Assembly (NCBI RefSeq): GCF_030766935.1
Contig: NZ_JASERL010000001.1
Span: forward strand, 558,001 to 622,000
Length of the DNA stretch: 64,000 nt
DNA from: Streptomyces sp. KL109B
Lineage (GTDB): Bacteria > Actinomycetota > Actinomycetes > Streptomycetales > Streptomycetaceae
Direction of reading: 5' to 3'
The notes below the pieces were generated by a model. It was not told the DNA's origin. It ran no database searches and was given only the letters and a program-made list of their open reading frames with translations. Made by a program: the position numbers and the translations under genes. Shown in pieces: positions 8,174 through 16,104 of this stretch (positions are counted from its first letter, which is position 1; the number at the start of each line of letters is the position of its first letter).

Positions 8174-10669
8174 GTGGACGAGTACGCGGGGCGGGTGCTC
8201 GCCAACCGGTATCGGCTGCCGGTCCTCGCCGCCGACGCGTACGAGTTCGCGGCCGAGACGCGCGCCTTTGACACCTACAGCGGGCAGGAAGTCCTCGTAC
8301 GGCAGGTGCCGTTGCCCGAGGTCGTCGAGGCGGAGGTGCTGGACGCGGACGGGCTGCCGGAGGGGTTCCGGCCCGGGGGTGACGGTGGGCGCGGGGGCGT
8401 CGAGCCCTCCCCAAGCTCTCAACTCCGTGCGAGCGGGGGAGGCCCCATTGTGGCGCGGGCCGTCGAGGCGGCGCAGGCCGCCGCGCGAATACCCGACCAT
8501 CCCCGGCTCGACCAGGTCTTCGACGTGTTCGCCGAGGGCGGTTCGCTGTGGGTGGTGAGCGAGTGGGTCGCGGCGCGGCCGTTGGCGGCGTTGCTGGAGC
8601 GGGGGCCGTTGAGTCCCTATCGGGCGGCCGAGGTCGCGGCGGATGTGCTGACCGCGCTGCGGGTGCTGCATGCGCACGGGTGGGTGCATCGGAATGTCAC
8701 CGCGCGCACGGTGCTGGTGTGTGACGACGGGCGGGTGATGCTCACGGGGCTTGCCGTGGGGGCCGTGGAAGAGGCGTTGTGCGGGTATGACGTGGTGCCG
8801 GTTCCTCCGGAGGAGGACCGGGAGGTTGTTGCGGAAGTTGAGGAGCCCGTGGTGGAGGCGGGGGATTATCGGGCGGCGCGGGCCGGGGCGATTGCGGCGT
8901 ATCGGGAGAACGCGACTGGTGGGGTGCCGGCTGCGCGGTGGAGTGAGGTGGTGGGTGGGAGTGACGTCGCGGGGCTCCGCCCCGGGCCCCGCTCCTCAAG
9001 CGCCGGAGGGGCTGTCATTGGTGGTGGCGGTGGGGGTGATGGTGGCGTTGGAGGGGGTGACGTCGCGGGGCTCCGCCCCGGGCCCCGCGCCTCAAACGCC
9101 GGCGGGGCTGGAATTGGGCCGGCCGGGGTTGGAATTGGGTCGGGCGAGGCTGGAATTGGGCCGGCCAGGGCTGGAATTGGGCCGGGCGAGGCTGGAATTG
9201 GCTCGGGCAGGGTTGGAATTGGGGCGGGTGGGGCTGGAACTGGGCCGACCGGGGTGGGAATTGGCTCGGGCGGGGCTGGAATTGGGCCGACCGGGGCTGG
9301 AATTGGCTCGGGTGGGGCTGGAATTGGCTCGGGTGGGGCTGGAATTGGGGTGGGCGAGGCTGGAATTGGGGTGGGTGGGGCGCGGAGTGCGGAGCGGGCG
9401 CGGCAGGTGCGGATGACGGTTGTGGGGCCTGTTACTGAGCGGTGGGCGCCTGAGCAGGCGTATCCGGTGCAGGAGAATTGGCAGTTGGCGGCGCCGGTCG
9501 GGCCCGCCACTGATCTGTGGGCGCTCGGGGCGTTGTTGTTCCGGGCCGTGCAGGGGCATGCGCCGTATCCGGAGGAGTCGACGCCGGAGCTGGTGCAGAT
9601 GGTGTGTGCCGAGCCGCCGGCCTTCGCCGAGGAGTGCGGGCCCGTGCGGCCCGTCGTGGAGTCGTTGTTGCGGCAGGATCCGACCGAGCGGTTGGACATC
9701 GAGGAACTGCGGGGGTGGCTGCGGTCGTTGGTGCGGTCGGCGCCCGAGCCGGAGGCGGGGGTCAATGTCGTCGCCGCGCCTGCCTTCGATGCGGGGCGGT
9801 TGCCCGTCGTACGGCGGAAGGGGGAGCTCGTCCGCAAGCGGAGGGGGCGGGCGCCGGGCGGCGCGGCGCACGGGCGGCACAAGCGGGAGCGGGCGGTGCA
9901 GCGGGCGCCGAGGGCTCCGCGCGCGCCCCGGGAGCGGCGGCCCAGATCGCTCGGGCGGTGGCTGCTCGTGCTCGTGCTGCTCGGGCTCGTGGGCGCGGTG
10001 GCGTACGCGATGGTGTTCATGCCGAAGGCCGACCAGGGCGCGGCGGGGGCCGGGGCCGCGGGGGCCGCGCCGTCCGCCTCGTCGGAGGGGCGGCGAGGCG
10101 AGTCCGCGAAGGAGCCGAGGGAGTCGAGGGAGTCGAAGGAGCCGTCCGGGGGTGTGACCTCGGCGGAGGGCGGGCGGAGTTCGAAGCCTTCGTCCACCAA
10201 GCCGCAGTCCGACGTCGCCCCCGGTTTCGTACTGCGGGAGGACGACGCCGGGTTCGAGGTGGCCGTCGCCAAGGGGTGGCAGCGGGAAGGGAAGAACGGG
10301 CGCGGGCAGGTCGTGTACGCGCATGGTGCCTTTGAGCTGATCGTGGTGCCCGGGCGCGACTCCACGGCCACGTACGGCAAGGACCCGATGAAGTACCAGC
10401 GGGAGCACGAGCGTGAGTTGCAGCCGTTCCGGGACTCCACGTGGGCCACGTCCAGCGGCATGAAGAGCGTGGACGTCGGGGGGCGGGTCATGGCCGAGGG
10501 GCAGTTCACCTGGCAGGGGGCCGATGGCAGCGAGGTGTACGTGCGTAATCTCGCGATGGTCGTCGGCGGGAAGTATCACGTGGTGCAGGTGCGGGGGCCC
10601 GAGGCCGAGCGGGACGAGGTGTCGCGGCTCTATCAGCAGGCGTATTCCACGTATCGGGTCGGCGGATAG
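8174..10669 (+). CDS. Membrane-anchored pseudokinase with repeat-expanded activation segment
   Basis: 831 aa from GTG 8174 (AGGGGGAGG 4 nt before). The kinase fold is recognisable but every catalytic motif is lost: no glycine loop, VAVK is VLVR (Arg43), HRDxKxxN is HRNVTART (172-179), and DFG is TGL (191-193). An N-lobe insertion contains a CCTCCCC/GGGGAGG palindrome. Between the DFG position and the APE-like WAPEQAYP lie about 210 residues, including two copies of the dispersed element and thirteen heptads such as GAGIGPT from a 21-bp array. The C-lobe resumes at ATDLWALGALLFRAV. A basic stretch, one transmembrane helix (WLLVLVLLGLVGAVAYAMVF) and the same extracytoplasmic module as its neighbours (FEVAVAKGWQRE) follow. 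It probably acts as a scaffold or regulator of the adjacent kinases. Confidence 0.9.
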   Translation: MDEYAGRVLANRYRLPVLAADAYEFAAETRAFDTYSGQEVLVRQVPLPEVVEAEVLDADGLPEGFRPGGDGGRGGVEPSPSSQLRASGGGPIVARAVEAAQAAARIPDHPRLDQVFDVFAEGGSLWVVSEWVAARPLAALLERGPLSPYRAAEVAADVLTALRVLHAHGWVHRNVTARTVLVCDDGRVMLTGLAVGAVEEALCGYDVVPVPPEEDREVVAEVEEPVVEAGDYRAARAGAIAAYRENATGGVPAARWSEVVGGSDVAGLRPGPRSSSAGGAVIGGGGGGDGGVGGGDVAGLRPGPRASNAGGAGIGPAGVGIGSGEAGIGPARAGIGPGEAGIGSGRVGIGAGGAGTGPTGVGIGSGGAGIGPTGAGIGSGGAGIGSGGAGIGVGEAGIGVGGARSAERARQVRMTVVGPVTERWAPEQAYPVQENWQLAAPVGPATDLWALGALLFRAVQGHAPYPEESTPELVQMVCAEPPAFAEECGPVRPVVESLLRQDPTERLDIEELRGWLRSLVRSAPEPEAGVNVVAAPAFDAGRLPVVRRKGELVRKRRGRAPGGAAHGRHKRERAVQRAPRAPRAPRERRPRSLGRWLLVLVLLGLVGAVAYAMVFMPKADQGAAGAGAAGAAPSASSEGRRGESAKEPRESRESKEPSGGVTSAEGGRSSKPSSTKPQSDVAPGFVLREDDAGFEVAVAKGWQREGKNGRGQVVYAHGAFELIVVPGRDSTATYGKDPMKYQREHERELQPFRDSTWATSSGMKSVDVGGRVMAEGQFTWQGADGSEVYVRNLAMVVGGKYHVVQVRGPEAERDEVSRLYQQAYSTYRVGG
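8406..8442. repeat. Second-type palindrome inside the pseudokinase N-lobe
   Basis: CCTCCCC (8406-8412) and GCTC (8415-8418) pair with GAGC (8431-8434) and GGGGAGG (8436-8442). This looks like another dispersed Streptomyces palindrome, translated in frame as part of a Gly/Pro/Ser-rich loop. Only this copy was seen in the window. Confidence 0.65.
8963..9015 (+). repeat. Dispersed palindromic element, copy 3 (in pseudokinase)
   Basis: Starts GACGTCGCGGGGCTCCGCCC and ends GGAGGGGCT. Translated as [17 protein letters not shown] in the activation segment. Confidence 0.88.
9059..9109 (+). repeat. Dispersed palindromic element, copy 4 (in pseudokinase)
   Basis: Almost identical to copy 3 and in the same reading frame ([17 protein letters not shown]). 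Its tail GGCGGGGCTGGAATTGG is the first unit of the following 21-bp array. Confidence 0.88.
9104..9380 (+). repeat. 21-bp tandem array, thirteen units, in the pseudokinase activation segment
   Basis: The core GGAA(T/C)TGG recurs exactly every 21 bp at 9110, 9131, 9152 and so on to 9362, thirteen times with no slippage. It encodes heptads of the form G-A/V-G-I-G-x-x. The preserved phase and low divergence suggest recent expansion. Confidence 0.95.
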
Positions 10670-10791
10670 CGGCGGGCGCGGGCGGCGGGGCGCGTCACAG
10701 TGCGGTCTCCGTCGGGGCCCTGGTGTTTCTTGTGCGACGTTCGATCCCTAGTGTGAACCCGTCAAAACCTTTGCGGGGGAACGTGAATCAG

Positions 10792-12480
10792 ATGCAGGGC
10801 GAGCTCCTCGCCGGACGGTATCGGCTCGGTGAATCCATAGGGCGCGGCGGCATGGGCCGCGTGTGGCGCGCGCACGACGAAGTGCTGCACCGGGCCGTCG
10901 CGGTGAAGGAGCTGACCGCCGCCCAGTGGGTGGCCGAGGCCGACCGGGCCGTCCTGCTCGCCCGTACGCAGACGGAGGCGCGGGCCGCCGCGCGCATCAA
11001 CCACCCCGCCGTCGTCACCGTGCACGACGTGCTGGAGCACGACGACCGGCCGTGGATCGTCATGGAGTTGGTCGAGGGGCGGTCCCTGGCCGATGCCGTG
11101 AAGGAGGACGGGAGGGTCGCCCCGGCGGAGGCCGCGAGGATCGGGCTGTGGACCGTGCGGGCGTTGCGGGCCGCGCATGCGGCCGGGGTGCTGCATCGGG
11201 ACGTGAAGCCGGGCAACGTGCTGATCGCCAGCAACGGGCAGGTCAAGCTGACGGACTTCGGCATCGCGCAGGTCGAGGGCGACTCCACCATTACGCGGAC
11301 CGGGGAGATCGTCGGGTCCGTGGACTACCTCGCGCCGGAGCGGGTGCGGGGCAATGAGCCGGGGCCCGCGTCCGATCTGTGGGCGCTCGGGGCCACGTTG
11401 TACACCGCTGTGGAGGGGCTCTCGCCGTTCCGGCGCACGTCGCCGATCGCCACGATGCAGGCCGTCGTCGAGGACGAGCCGGAGGCGTTGGAGAACGCGG
11501 GGGCGATGGGGCCGGTCATCGGGGCGTTGCTCAGCAAGGAGCCGGGGGTGCGGCCGGACGCCGACGCGGTGGAGGCGATGCTGGCGGAGGCGGCGGAGGG
11601 GTGGCGGTCGAATGCGGCGCAGGCGTATGTGCCGACGCAGGTGCATGTGCCTTCGCAGTCGACCGGGAGTGTGACCGGGACGCCTGCGCCTCCTCTTACG
11701 TCGCGGGGCTCTGCCCCGGACCCCGCTGGCTCTCGTCCGACGGCGGGGCTTGATTGGGCTCAATCGCCGCCGATGGGAGCGGAGTCCGCTGTTACTCGGG
11801 CTCAGAGTGGGCCCCGGGGCGCGAGGCGGTGGCCGAAGATGGTTGCTGCTGTGGTTGTTGCCGCGCTCCTCGGCGGTGGTGGTGCGCTTGGGGCCATGTA
11901 TTACCTCGATCAGCGGGACTCCGGTACCGGGACGCGGGCCACGTACGGCCAGGACCAGGATCAGGATCAGGATCAGGGCCAGGGTGGCGAGGGGGCCGGG
12001 GGGAAGGGCAGGTCCGGGGCCGTGCCCGGCAATTGGGTGCGGGTGACGGATGACGTCAATGGGTTCAGCCTCCGGCTGCCGCCCGGCTGGGAGCGGCAGG
12101 ACGGCTCGCAGATCGACTACTCGCCGGACGGCGGCAAGCGGTTCCTGCGCATCGGCATCGACAAGTCCTCGGACTGGGAGGACTCGTACCAGCACCAGCT
12201 CGACCTGGAGAAGACGCTCCGCCCCAAGCTGCCCGACTACCACCGCGTGACCCTGCACGCGAACACCTACCGGGACCGGCCCGGCGCCCTCTGGGACTTC
12301 ACCTGGACCGCGGGCGCGAACGACTCCACGCCCGGCCCGCGCCGCGCCATAGAGGAGACGTACGTCGCCCACGACGGCACGGAGTACGCGATCTACCTGT
12401 CCGCACCGGCCGCCGCCTGGCCGCAGGCCCGCCAGCAGTTCGACACCATCCTGAAGGGCTGGCAGCCGCCGCAGAGTTGA
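10792..12480 (+). CDS. Receptor-like Ser/Thr protein kinase, third of five
   Basis: 562 aa from the ATG at 10792; a GTG at 10783 is an alternative, since GGGGGA lies 2-3 nt before one and about 11 nt before the other. The kinase domain starts almost at the N-terminus: GRGGMG (18-22), Lys39, HRDVKPGN (135-142), DFG (155-157) and APE. The linker carries a dispersed element read as TSRGSAPDPAGSRPTAGLDW. One transmembrane helix (MVAAVVVAALLGGGGALGAM) is followed by a Gln-Asp repeat spacer and the extracytoplasmic module beginning FSLRLPPGWER. It lies 122 bp after the pseudokinase in the same orientation. Confidence 0.92.
   Translation: MQGELLAGRYRLGESIGRGGMGRVWRAHDEVLHRAVAVKELTAAQWVAEADRAVLLARTQTEARAAARINHPAVVTVHDVLEHDDRPWIVMELVEGRSLADAVKEDGRVAPAEAARIGLWTVRALRAAHAAGVLHRDVKPGNVLIASNGQVKLTDFGIAQVEGDSTITRTGEIVGSVDYLAPERVRGNEPGPASDLWALGATLYTAVEGLSPFRRTSPIATMQAVVEDEPEALENAGAMGPVIGALLSKEPGVRPDADAVEAMLAEAAEGWRSNAAQAYVPTQVHVPSQSTGSVTGTPAPPLTSRGSAPDPAGSRPTAGLDWAQSPPMGAESAVTRAQSGPRGARRWPKMVAAVVVAALLGGGGALGAMYYLDQRDSGTGTRATYGQDQDQDQDQGQGGEGAGGKGRSGAVPGNWVRVTDDVNGFSLRLPPGWERQDGSQIDYSPDGGKRFLRIGIDKSSDWEDSYQHQLDLEKTLRPKLPDYHRVTLHANTYRDRPGALWDFTWTAGANDSTPGPRRAIEETYVAHDGTEYAIYLSAPAAAWPQARQQFDTILKGWQPPQS
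11699..11752 (+). repeat. Dispersed palindromic element, copy 5 (in kinase linker)
   Basis: Variant B, with GGCTCTCGTCCGACGGCGGGG in place of CTCAATCGCCGGCGGGG. It is read in a different frame from the pseudokinase copies and adds about 18 residues between kinase domain and membrane helix. Confidence 0.85.
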
Positions 12481-12553
12481 GGCGGGTGACGTCCCTGGCC
12501 GGAACCGTGCAGGCCGCGCTCCCCGCGAACAGGCGTGCGGCATGATGGGGCGC

Positions 12554-14179
12554 ATGGGGACCGAGGGGGACAACGCCCGTGTGATCGCCGGGCGTTACCG
12601 GCTGGAGGCCAGAATCGGGCGCGGCGGCATGGGCGTCGTCTGGCGGGCCGCCGACACCTTGCTGGGCCGCCAGGTCGCCGTCAAGGAACTCGCCGTCGAC
12701 GAAACCCTCTCGGAGGACGAGGCGGAACAGCAGCGCGAGCGGATGCTGCGCGAGGCGCGGGCCGTGGCCCAGTTACAGCACCCGAACGTGATCGTCGTGC
12801 ACGACGTGGTGCTGTACGAGGGACACCCGTACATCGTCATGGACCTGGTGAACGGTGACTCGCTCGCTGATCGGATCGCCAGGGAAGGGCCCGTCGAACC
12901 CCTGGAGGCCGCGCGGATCGGGCTCGCGCTGCTCGGCGCGCTGCGCGTCGCCCACGCCGCCGGTGTGCTGCACCGGGACCTGAAGCCCGCGAACGTACTC
13001 CTGGAGTCCTCGACGGGCCGGGTTGTGCTGACCGATTTCGGGATCGCTCAGGTCGAGGGGGCCACCACGCTCACCGAGACCGGCGGGTTCGTCGGCTCGC
13101 CGGAGTACACGGCGCCGGAGCGGATGCAGGGCGAGCGGGCGGGCGTCGGGGCGGACCTGTGGTCGCTCGGGGCGCTGCTGTGTGCGGCGATGAGCGGTGA
13201 ATCGCCGTTCCGCCGCGACTCGTTGGGCGGCATCCTGCACGCCGTCGTCTACGACGAGATAAGACCCCCGGAGGAGGCCGAGCCGCTGCTCCCGGTGGTC
13301 CGCGGTCTCCTCGAGCGGGACCCCGCGCGGCGGCTGAGCCTGGACGAGGCCGAGCGGCTGATGCGCGCGTACATCGCCACCGGGGCGACGCCGCAGCCCG
13401 CGATCCCCATTCCGCTCGTACCGCTGCTCTATACGCCGACGCAGCGCAACGCCCCGAAGTCGGCGGCCCGTCGGCGGCGCGGGCCATCGCCGCGGATGCT
13501 CCTGGTGGCGGCCGCGCTGTTCGCCGCGGTCGCGGGGGCCGGGATCGCCACCGCGGTGCTGCTGGCCGGTGACGACGGCAGGACGCCGACCCCGCCGCCG
13601 ACGACCACCGTCTCCGCCTCGACGTCGCCCCGTACGCCGTCGGACGCCCCTTCCTCCTCCGCCTCCGGCTCGCCGAAGCCGACGCCGACCGTCACCGTGA
13701 CCCGGCAGGAGACCCGTACGCCGGGTGCCAAGGTGCCGCAGGGGTATCGCACGGTCGCGGACGCCGAGGGGTTCCAACTCGCCGTGCCCGAGGGGTTCAC
13801 GCGCTCCGTGGACGGTTCGCGGATCTTCTACATGTCGCCGGGCGACACGTACCGCATCGGCATCAAGGTGGGGCGCGCCCAGAGCGGCGGCCCCGGCGCC
13901 GTGCAGCGGCGCTCCGACGCCAGGGGCCCCGCCAACAACCCCGGCTACCGCGACGCCAAGGTCACCGACACCTCGCACAACGGGCACGACGCCGCGCTGT
14001 GGGAGTTCACCTGGGACGGGTTCAGCGCCGCCGAGGGCGCCCGGCACACCGTCGACCTGTGCTGGGAGGAGGGCGGCCGGCTGTACGACGTGTGGGTCTC
14101 GGCCCCCGTCGGCAAGGCGGCCCGTGCGCGCGCCCACTTCGACGCGGCCGTCGACACCTTCGCGGTGTCCGGGCGGTAG
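12554..14179 (+). CDS. Receptor-like Ser/Thr protein kinase, fourth of five
   Basis: About 541 aa from the ATG at 12554 (GGGG 3-4 nt upstream); two ATGs at 12542 and 12545 have no ribosome site. All catalytic motifs are present: GRGGMG, Lys44, HRDLKPAN (140-147), DFG (161-163) and APE. After the kinase lobe come a short basic stretch, one membrane helix (MLLVAAALFAAVAGAGIATAVLL), a Thr/Ser/Pro-rich stalk and the module FQLAVPEGFTRS to the end. No dispersed repeat is present in this copy. Confidence 0.92.
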   Translation: MGTEGDNARVIAGRYRLEARIGRGGMGVVWRAADTLLGRQVAVKELAVDETLSEDEAEQQRERMLREARAVAQLQHPNVIVVHDVVLYEGHPYIVMDLVNGDSLADRIAREGPVEPLEAARIGLALLGALRVAHAAGVLHRDLKPANVLLESSTGRVVLTDFGIAQVEGATTLTETGGFVGSPEYTAPERMQGERAGVGADLWSLGALLCAAMSGESPFRRDSLGGILHAVVYDEIRPPEEAEPLLPVVRGLLERDPARRLSLDEAERLMRAYIATGATPQPAIPIPLVPLLYTPTQRNAPKSAARRRRGPSPRMLLVAAALFAAVAGAGIATAVLLAGDDGRTPTPPPTTTVSASTSPRTPSDAPSSSASGSPKPTPTVTVTRQETRTPGAKVPQGYRTVADAEGFQLAVPEGFTRSVDGSRIFYMSPGDTYRIGIKVGRAQSGGPGAVQRRSDARGPANNPGYRDAKVTDTSHNGHDAALWEFTWDGFSAAEGARHTVDLCWEEGGRLYDVWVSAPVGKAARARAHFDAAVDTFAVSGR

Positions 14180-14307
14180 CTTTCCTGCGGCAGCCCGGCG
14201 GCAGCCTGCGGTGGCTCTCCGGGCGGCGTGGCGGGCGCGCATCAGCGTGGTCACAACTCCGTGATCCCAGTGGAACCAGCCGTACCCCGCGCGGTAGTTA
14301 TGGACCC

Positions 14308-15972
14308 ATGAGTGACAACGGGGGAGCCGCGCACGGCTCGAACGAACCCACCAGCTTCAGCCTCCAGCCGCCGCGGCCGCAGCCGCACGTGCCGCACCCG
14401 GGCAACCCGTACGCCCAGGCCGGGCCCGTGCCGCCGCAGCCCACGCAGGTGGTGCCGGAGCAGCAGGACCCGGGCGCGGGGCGGCTCGTGGCCGGGCGCT
14501 ACCGGCTGCTGAGCAAGCTGGGCCACGGCGGCATGGGCACGGTGTGGCGGGCGAAGGACGAGACGGTGGACCGCGAGGTCGCGGTCAAGGAGCCGCGCCT
14601 CCCGGACCATCTGCCGGAGCGGGAGCGGGCCAACGCCTTCGAGCGGATGCGCCGCGAGGCGCGCGCCGCGGCCCGGCTCGACCACCCGGCGGTCGTGAAC
14701 GTGCACGACGTCGCGGTCGAGGACGGACAGCCGTGGATCGTCATGGAGTTCGTGCAGGGCCGCTCGCTCGGCGCCGTCCTCCAGGAGGGCACGCTCGGCG
14801 TCCGCGAGGCCGCCCGCATAGGCCTGGAGGTGCTGGGCGCGCTTGAGGCCGCGCACGCCGCCGGGATCCTGCACCGCGACGTGAAGCCGGACAACGTGAT
14901 GCTGGGCCGCCACGACCGCGTGATCCTCACGGACTTCGGCATCGCCCAGATCGAGGGCGAGACGAATCTGACCGATACGGGGGGCTTCGTGGGCTCTCCC
15001 GAATTCATCGCGCCCGAGCGGGTGTTGGGGCAGCGGCCGGGGCCCGCGTCCGACCTGTGGTCGCTCGGCGTCGTCCTGTACGCGGCGACCGAGGGCGTCT
15101 CCCCGTTCCGCCGCACCAACACGCCGTCCACGCTCCAGGCCGTGCTGAACGCGGCGCCGGCCGCGCCCGCCGCCGCCCAGGGCCCGCTGGCCGACGTCAT
15201 CAACGGCCTGCTGCAGAAGGACCCGGCGCACCGGCCGAACGCGGGCCAGGTCCGCGTCCTGCTGGAGAAGGCCGCCGAGCCGCCCGCGCAGGCGCCCACC
15301 CAGGTCGTCCAGATCGGCTCCGCCCAGGGCGGGTTGCGGCTGAGCCGCAAGACGCTCCTCGGTATCGGCGCGGGCGTCGTGGCGGCGGCCGTCGTGGCCT
15401 ATCTGGTGATCGCCAACCCGTTCGCGGGGCCGCTGCCGGACGGCTGGAAGACGCACGAGGAGGCGGCGCCGCTGAGCGGCAGTGTCGCGGTGCCCGCCTC
15501 CTACGTGCGGATCCCCGAGGACGACGAGAAGAACGTGGTCACGTACGCGGATCCCAGTGGGGCGATCGGCGTGGTGTTCAGCCGCTGGGACCGCGTGGAG
15601 GACAAGACCGAGATCTCGGGGACGGCCGACGCCGAGGCGTCCAAGGACGCGGACGACGTCAAGGACGGCTCCTTCAGCGGCACCGGGATGCCCTCGCAGT
15701 CGTCCGACACGAAGGCCACCGCGACGACGGACTACAACGCCACGTTCAAGGACCGCGACGCCGCGATCAACACCCTCACGTACGGCACGAGCGGCACCGG
15801 CACCGACTTCGACGGGGACATGCCGCGCGAGGCGAAGGCGCTCTACTACAAGAACAAGGCCGGGGACATGTACCGGCTGTGGGTCGACTATCCGGGCAAG
15901 GGAGACCTCACCGAACGCGGCCGCGAGGTCGCCGAGACCGCCTTCGCCAACCTCGACCTCAAAAACCTTTGA
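14308..15972 (+). CDS. Receptor-like Ser/Thr protein kinase, fifth of five
   Basis: 554 aa. A 58-residue Pro/Gln-rich N-terminal extension precedes the kinase domain, which has GHGGMG, Lys94, HRDVKPDN (189-196), DFG (209-211) and APE. The membrane helix is near TLLGIGAGVVAAAVVAYLVI. The extracytoplasmic part starts SVAVPASYVRIPEDDE and is the most diverged of the set. No good ribosome site precedes the ATG, so a leaderless message is possible. A strong hairpin ends the kinase cluster after this gene. Confidence 0.92.
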   Translation: MSDNGGAAHGSNEPTSFSLQPPRPQPHVPHPGNPYAQAGPVPPQPTQVVPEQQDPGAGRLVAGRYRLLSKLGHGGMGTVWRAKDETVDREVAVKEPRLPDHLPERERANAFERMRREARAAARLDHPAVVNVHDVAVEDGQPWIVMEFVQGRSLGAVLQEGTLGVREAARIGLEVLGALEAAHAAGILHRDVKPDNVMLGRHDRVILTDFGIAQIEGETNLTDTGGFVGSPEFIAPERVLGQRPGPASDLWSLGVVLYAATEGVSPFRRTNTPSTLQAVLNAAPAAPAAAQGPLADVINGLLQKDPAHRPNAGQVRVLLEKAAEPPAQAPTQVVQIGSAQGGLRLSRKTLLGIGAGVVAAAVVAYLVIANPFAGPLPDGWKTHEEAAPLSGSVAVPASYVRIPEDDEKNVVTYADPSGAIGVVFSRWDRVEDKTEISGTADAEASKDADDVKDGSFSGTGMPSQSSDTKATATTDYNATFKDRDAAINTLTYGTSGTGTDFDGDMPREAKALYYKNKAGDMYRLWVDYPGKGDLTERGREVAETAFANLDLKNL

Positions 15973-15978
15973 GTCGAA

Positions 15979-16025
15979 GATCGCTGGCGGCAAAGCCCTG
16001 ATCAGCGGCTTTGCTGCCAGCGATC
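15979..16025 (+). terminator. Hairpin terminator after the kinase cluster
   Basis: A 19-bp stem with one mismatch (15979-15997 with 16007-16025) around a 9-nt loop, starting 6 bp after the kinase stop. No T-run, as is usual for Streptomyces. Confidence 0.8.
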
Positions 16026-16104
16026 ACTGGCGCGGTGTGTGCACTCGGTGAAATCTGTTACTGGGCGGTACCAAAAGCGAATCCCCAGGCTTACGCTCGC
16101 CGGT

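Noticed and set aside
8963..9380. Possible CRISPR array (regular 21-bp repeats)
   Set aside because: Units are contiguous with no unique spacers and are translated in frame.
9092..10579. Long ORFs on the opposite strand of the pseudokinase (Pro/Ala/Asn-rich repeats)
   Set aside because: They are antisense readings of the 21-bp array and GC-rich coding DNA; the sense frame has kinase-fold homology and a ribosome site.
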